DNA of 64,000 nucleotides, taken from contig JARKPC010000046.1 of the NCBI GenBank assembly GCA_029975435.1, forward strand, positions 1-64,000, written 5' to 3'. The DNA comes from Propionivibrio sp. Lineage in GTDB: Bacteria > Pseudomonadota > Gammaproteobacteria > Burkholderiales > Rhodocyclaceae. Both the position numbers and the translations under genes were made by a program. Positions 59,966-64,000 of this stretch are shown here, one piece after another; position 1 is the stretch's first letter; each line of letters starts with the position of its first letter. The notes beneath the pieces were generated by a model. It saw only the letters and a program-made list of their open reading frames with translations. It had not been told where the DNA came from and made no database searches.

Positions 59966-61570
59966 TTAGATTTCGCCGCGATCCATAATGACTGGCAGAG
60001 TACCCCACAACGCGCACTGGCCATCTTTCTCCAGTTGCATGATGCTACTCTCAGCACTGTGTTTGCCCGGGCGCAGCGCCAGTAGCTTGCCGCTCTCGGT
60101 CAGGCGTGGCCAATTTTGTTGGCCGGCGACCGCAGGGTTGTGGTTGCGCACGAATGCTCCCCAATAGCGGATCATCTCATTTGAGAGGAAGGTCTGTCCT
60201 TCTGTCAGTGGAGGTGTCGTGGGATTTGGTCCCCACATGTACTGCGTCTCAAAACCATGAGACGCAAGATATTCGTAGCCTGCTGGCGCCGTAGGAGCTG
60301 GCGGATTTGGATCTTCGAAGCGATAGTAATAGGTGGGGGTCTGAGTAGAAAAAGCCTTGGCAAGGGCAATATTCGGGCATCCTCCCAAGCCACGCATACC
60401 ACTATCGGTGACTACGTCGCCAACGATATATGGGATCGCGAAGGCTCCGCTGTACTTCGCTACGGGATAGGCGGTTAGTACTTCTGCGGCGCGTGTCGGT
60501 CCGACGAGGCGTCGGATCCAGTTTTCGTAGTCAGCAGCCTTGAAGCGGGCGAAAGGAACACCCGAGCTGCGCCCTTCTTGTCGCGTGCTGCCCATCAAAA
60601 TGGGTACTCGTTGCCATTGCCCGGCCGCAATTAGCTTAGCCGCAGGTGTTGTCGCGGTGGGGTTCCACCCAGATCCCTGCGGCCCCTTGCCGCCTGCTGC
60701 AACAAGTTCCGCTGGCGTTTTCGAACGCAAACACGCAGCAACATCTGTGGTGTCGAAACATCCGACCGCTCGCGCAAGATTCGCAGCACGAACACCAGCC
60801 TCTTGGGGGGTATCGACGTCGTGAACGCAATCCTCACTCAATAATGTGGCTGCATGGAACAGACCGGTTGATTTAGGATCCACGAGAAGGCGACATGTAT
60901 TGGTCGATCCAGAGGATTGTGAGGCAAGCGTGACGCGCTTCGGGTCTCCTCCAAATGCGGCGATGTTTCTTTGCACCCATTGCAGTGCCGCCATCGTATC
61001 CATTACGCCAAAATTGCCCCCATGTTCCAGCGGTGCTAATGCGGGGTGGTTCAAAAAGCCTAGTGCTCCAAGTCGGTAGTTGGGAACCACGACAATGATG
61101 CCATTGTCTCCGGCCATTCGTTTCCCATCAAAGTTTGCAGCGCCACCTCCCACGTTACCGCCTCCGTAGGCATAAACCATCACGGGAAGCCGAGAACTTG
61201 CGTGCGTACCAGATGGACGAAATACATTCAGATACAAGCAATCCTCATTACCCTTGACGCTTTCCGCATTGCCCTGCGGGCATAGTGGTGGCATCGCAGT
61301 GGCATCGCGCACGCCTTGCCAGGCTATGGGCCGAACCGGCGGTTTCCAGCGCAGAGGGCCAACAGGCGGAGCAGCAAACGGAATGCTGAGGAAAGTCTCC
61401 GCTGAGCCACTTGCCGATGTTTGCGCTGTTCCGCGCACTTGTCCTGCCTCCGTATTCACAATCAACGGGTCAGGCATGTCGATGCTGGAACAAGCGGTCA
61501 CAATTAGCGCTGTGGCAACACATGCTAAACGACACGTTGGCTGGTGAACTGCTGAAAGATCTAGCTTCAT
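59966..61570 (-). CDS. Lipoprotein carboxylesterase (type B)
   Basis: 534 aa. The lipoprotein signal LACVATALIVTAC puts the lipidated Cys at 27. The alpha/beta-hydrolase fold has PVMVYAYGGGNVGGGAANFD (oxyanion region, with Tyr-Ala-Tyr where His is usual) and nucleophile Ser219 in LASQSSGSTN, a variant of GESAG. NEDCLYLNVFRPSG and the ALQWVQRNIAAFGGDP segment are type-B signatures. It is probably anchored in the outer membrane and hydrolyses esters. Divergent from the AraC regulator, with an IS element between them. Confidence 0.92.
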   Translation of the reverse strand: MKLDLSAVHQPTCRLACVATALIVTACSSIDMPDPLIVNTEAGQVRGTAQTSASGSAETFLSIPFAAPPVGPLRWKPPVRPIAWQGVRDATAMPPLCPQGNAESVKGNEDCLYLNVFRPSGTHASSRLPVMVYAYGGGNVGGGAANFDGKRMAGDNGIIVVVPNYRLGALGFLNHPALAPLEHGGNFGVMDTMAALQWVQRNIAAFGGDPKRVTLASQSSGSTNTCRLLVDPKSTGLFHAATLLSEDCVHDVDTPQEAGVRAANLARAVGCFDTTDVAACLRSKTPAELVAAGGKGPQGSGWNPTATTPAAKLIAAGQWQRVPILMGSTRQEGRSSGVPFARFKAADYENWIRRLVGPTRAAEVLTAYPVAKYSGAFAIPYIVGDVVTDSGMRGLGGCPNIALAKAFSTQTPTYYYRFEDPNPPAPTAPAGYEYLASHGFETQYMWGPNPTTPPLTEGQTFLSNEMIRYWGAFVRNHNPAVAGQQNWPRLTESGKLLALRPGKHSAESSIMQLEKDGQCALWGTLPVIMDRGEI

Positions 61571-61668
61571 GACGCACTCCTCCCTTGGCTGGATAGTGGA
61601 ATTTTTCTTCGCGACTAAACCCGTTTGAATTCTTGATAGAACAAGTAAATTATCTATACGTCTCTATG

Positions 61669-61678
61669 ATTCGTCAAT
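61669..61678. repeat. ISAs1 target duplication, left copy
   Basis: ATTCGTCAAT directly precedes the IS end and is repeated at 62944-62953. A 10-bp duplication is within the range for ISAs1-family elements. Confidence 0.9.
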
Positions 61679-61692
61679 CAGGGCTATCGCAT
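61679..61692. repeat. ISAs1 left inverted repeat
   Basis: CAGGGCTATCGCAT. Its partner at 62930-62943 reads CAGGGCAATCGCAT on the minus strand, with one mismatch. Confidence 0.88.
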
Positions 61693-61804
61693 ACGCAGAT
61701 GTCGTAGACACTGGCAAAAATTGGTTTACGTTCAGCGGGTTATGACCTGCTCTTGTGGACCCTGCTGAAATCAGGTTTACTCTCGACTTTTGTCGGGAGC
61801 GGAA

Positions 61805-62929
61805 ATGACGCTGACGGAAGCCTTTGGTGGCCTGGGCGATCCGCGGACGGGGCCGGCACGACGGCACGATCTGGCGGAAATGATCCTGATGACACTGTGC
61901 GCGGTTGTGTGCGGGGCGGACAGTTGGGTGGATGTTGCCGAATGGGCCGAGGACAACGAAGCATGGCTGAAACGCTATCTGGTCCTTGAGCACGGTACAC
62001 CGTCGCACGACACCTTCGGTCGGGTATTTCGTTTGCTGGACGCCAAGGTGTTTGAGGCCTGTTTCCGCGCGTGGATCAGCAGCCTCGCTGGGGTCGTGTC
62101 GGGCGTGGTGGCGATTGACGGCAAGACGGCTTGCGGCTCCCGGGATGGGCACAACACGGCGCTGCACACGATCAGCGCGTATGCCACGGCCAGCGGCCTG
62201 TGCCTGGGGCAGGAACATACCCGCGGCAAAGGCAACGAGATTCCGGCCATCAAGGCGCTGCTCGACACGCTGGCCCTCAAGGGTTGTATCGTCACGATCG
62301 ACGCCATCGGTTGCCAGACCGAAATTGCCCAGAAGATTCTCGACCGGGGCGGCGATTACCTGTTGGCCGTCAAGAATAACCAGAAGGAATTGGCGGGCGC
62401 CCTGCGGGAATTCTTCGCCGACGGCGAGACCGGCAGCTTTGGCTCTCTGCCGGTCAGTCGCCACCGGAGCGTCGAGAAAGATCATGGCCGGATCGAAACA
62501 CGCCAGGCACGGTGGATCACCGACCTGTCCTGGCTGGACAAGACACTGCGCGAACACTGGCCCAAACTCGCCGGGGTCGGGATGATCGAGCGGCAGCGGG
62601 AGATCAACGGCGCCGTGACCACCGAGCGCGCCTACTACATCGGCAGCCAAGGCGTCACCAGCGCCGAATCCTTTGCCCAGGCCGCACGCGACCACTGGGG
62701 CATCGAGAACAGTCTGCATTGGGTGCTCGATATCACGTTCCGTGAGGACGATTGCCGGGTGCGCAAAGACCACGCTCCCCATAACTTCGCCTCCTTGCGC
62801 AAGTTCGCTCTCGTCTTGCTGCGCCAGGATGCCCAGTATCCCAAACGCAGCTTGCGTTCCCGTCGCAAAACCGCTGAACGACTCCCCGATTACCGTGCCT
62901 CATTGCTCGGCCTTATTCCTCGAAGCTAA
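61805..62929 (+). CDS. ISAs1-family transposase
   Basis: 374 aa from the ATG at 61805 with GGGAGCGG upstream. The N-terminal FGGLGDPRTGPARRHDLAEM is the ISAs1 entry motif. The DDE core includes VVAIDGKTACGSRD and IVTIDAIGCQTEIAQKILDR, and the C-terminal RDHWGIENSLHWVLDITFRE, then DDCRVRKDHAPHNFASLRKF, is conserved. It appears intact, so the element may still move. Confidence 0.96.
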   Translation: MTLTEAFGGLGDPRTGPARRHDLAEMILMTLCAVVCGADSWVDVAEWAEDNEAWLKRYLVLEHGTPSHDTFGRVFRLLDAKVFEACFRAWISSLAGVVSGVVAIDGKTACGSRDGHNTALHTISAYATASGLCLGQEHTRGKGNEIPAIKALLDTLALKGCIVTIDAIGCQTEIAQKILDRGGDYLLAVKNNQKELAGALREFFADGETGSFGSLPVSRHRSVEKDHGRIETRQARWITDLSWLDKTLREHWPKLAGVGMIERQREINGAVTTERAYYIGSQGVTSAESFAQAARDHWGIENSLHWVLDITFREDDCRVRKDHAPHNFASLRKFALVLLRQDAQYPKRSLRSRRKTAERLPDYRASLLGLIPRS

Positions 62930-62943
62930 ATGCGATTGCCCTG
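62930..62943. repeat. ISAs1 right inverted repeat
   Basis: ATGCGATTGCCCTG, the reverse complement of CAGGGCAATCGCAT. Confidence 0.88.
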
Positions 62944-62953
62944 ATTCGTCAAT
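62944..62953. repeat. ISAs1 target duplication, right copy
   Basis: ATTCGTCAAT, identical to 61669-61678. Confidence 0.9.
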
Positions 62954-62972
62954 GACTGAAAATACAAAATAA

Positions 62973-63923
62973 TTGCGTAATAGTTCTGAATTGCACGCAG
63001 ACCCCTTGTCTGACCTGCTTCGTTTTGCCAACGTCGAGGCGATCGTGGTCGGGTGCTTCCGTGCAGGCGGTAAGAAATGGGCCATGCACTTCCCAGCGCC
63101 AACCGGGTTGAAGTTCACTGCAATCACAAAAGGTGAAGCGTGGTTGCGCCTAGATGGCCAGACCGAAGCCAGAAAACTTCGTGCCGGCGCGGTGGTGCTG
63201 ATGAATACGAGATCCGAGTATGTGCTTGCCAGTGACCTGAACGAACCAGCCGTAGAAGCAATGGACTTCCTTCCAGGAATCGACCCGATCAGTCCGGTAT
63301 TGATTTATCAGGGGGGAGAAGACTTCGAACAAATCGGTGCCCACATCCATCTCGACCTAGACTTGGTCAAACCCCTTGCAGAAATCATTCCGGAATGCGT
63401 GGTTGTAATATCGGACGCTCCAGACGTTTCGACCATGAACTGGCTTATTAACCTGCTTTCCAGGGAACGCGTCGAAAAGATTTCGGGGTACCGCATCGTT
63501 GTGTCACAAGTGGCGCACATGCTTCTTGTGTTGGCATTGCGGAGGCTTCTGAATCAGCAACAATTAGTAGAAAAACGGAGTTGGCTACAAGCAATGAACG
63601 ATCCGCATCTCGCCCCGGCCCTGCGTTGCATGCACGCATCCCCCGAACGGGATTGGAACCTGGAAGAACTCGCCTGTGCGGCGGCGATGTCACGTACGGC
63701 TTTTACCGTGAAATTTAAGGAGGTTGCTGGCACGACACCATTGAATTATCTGACACAGTGGCGAATGATAGTTGCACGGGAGAGACTGTGCGCGGATGAG
63801 GAACCGATTGGGTCATGGGTCCAAGAAATCGGCTATGCGTCGGAAAGCGCGTTCAGCCATGCGTTTAAGCGAATCGTTGGTGTCTATCCAAATCAATATC
63901 GGCAACGAAGCAAAAACTTATAG
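62973..63923 (+). CDS. AraC-family regulator, AraC_N cupin type
   Basis: 316 aa from a TTG at 62973; the start is uncertain because no clear ribosome-binding site is present. The N-terminal cupin (KGEAWLRLDGQTEARKLRAG) senses an effector. The C-terminal double HTH has WNLEELACAAAMSRTAFTVK, FKEVAGTTPLNYLTQWRMIV and IGYASESAFSHAFKRIVGVY. It is divergent from the esterase and probably regulated it before the ISAs1 insertion separated them. The gene starts 19 bp after the IS duplication, so its promoter now lies in or at the IS. Confidence 0.9.
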   Translation: MRNSSELHADPLSDLLRFANVEAIVVGCFRAGGKKWAMHFPAPTGLKFTAITKGEAWLRLDGQTEARKLRAGAVVLMNTRSEYVLASDLNEPAVEAMDFLPGIDPISPVLIYQGGEDFEQIGAHIHLDLDLVKPLAEIIPECVVVISDAPDVSTMNWLINLLSRERVEKISGYRIVVSQVAHMLLVLALRRLLNQQQLVEKRSWLQAMNDPHLAPALRCMHASPERDWNLEELACAAAMSRTAFTVKFKEVAGTTPLNYLTQWRMIVARERLCADEEPIGSWVQEIGYASESAFSHAFKRIVGVYPNQYRQRSKNL

Positions 63924-64000
63924 ATTTGTAGTCCGCTAATGTGGCAACGGGGCTGAGTGAGCAATGCTTCCGTGTAGCACTTGATCTTTACAACAGTGGA
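63924..64000. other. Window end, no gene seen
   Basis: 77 bp without an open frame or recognised signal. Confidence 0.5.

Larger units (their letters stand above)
61679..62943 (+). mobile_element. ISAs1-family insertion sequence, complete
   Basis: 1265 bp bounded by imperfect inverted repeats starting CAGGGC(T/A)ATCGCAT and flanked by the 10-bp duplication ATTCGTCAAT. It carries one intact transposase. It lies in the divergent promoter region of the esterase and AraC genes. Confidence 0.93.

Overview
The window looks like a GC-rich (roughly 60%) proteobacterial chromosome, most likely a betaproteobacterium. That placement rests on GC content, gene style and the type I-F repeat, and no rRNA or other phylogenetic marker is present, so it is tentative. 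No tRNA or rRNA gene was seen.

Three blocks make up the window. (1) A type I-F CRISPR array transcribed leftward has been split by a complete Mu-like transposable prophage. The leader-distal array fragment lies at 1-643, the prophage at 644-41444, and the leader-proximal fragment at 41445-43575. The prophage has TG...CA ends and sits inside one CRISPR repeat, flanked by a 6-bp target duplication TTCTGA (638-643 and 41445-41450). Removing the phage and one duplication restores a perfect repeat. (2) To the right of the leader lies a complete, apparently intact I-F cas operon (cas1, cas2-3, cas8f, cas5f, cas7f, cas6f; all minus strand, 43706-51875), with a WYL-domain regulator upstream. (3) The host region 53-64 kb carries an ADP-ribosylglycohydrolase, a MerR / periplasmic protein / VIT-vWA cluster, a stand-alone polyvalent-protein-like gene, and a lipoprotein carboxylesterase. 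An ISAs1-family element with a 10-bp target duplication separates the esterase from a divergent AraC-type regulator.

The prophage (40.8 kb) has a genome order unlike Mu. The capsid-maturation, tail, fibre and com-dam genes (Mu I through com/mom equivalents) are on the minus strand on the left (742-17524). The repressor and accessory genes follow (17590-19797, minus). Then come the early, transposition, middle, lysis, packaging, portal and MuF genes on the plus strand (19889-41157). Relative to Mu this equals one inversion of the I-to-com/mom half together with the phage end. Three near-identical copies of a 22-bp motif (core TAAAGCCCTTTAG) lie 28-30 bp before the start codons of the endolysin, the I protease and gp44/P. 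Those are the positions of Mu late promoters Plys, PI and PP, so this is probably the late promoter element of this phage, driven by its single Mor/C-family activator.

The genes work together as follows. The cas operon and 35 leader-proximal spacers should still make crRNAs (Cas6f keeps His29, Ser148 and Tyr176). The leader-distal spacers are cut off from the leader but lie directly downstream of the phage com-dam operon in crRNA sense. The phage coexists with an apparently active I-F system, so its small unassigned genes are candidates for anti-CRISPR or superinfection functions. The best placed are the lysogeny-side cassette at 17590-18460 next to the protease gene and small early genes such as 25486-25707.
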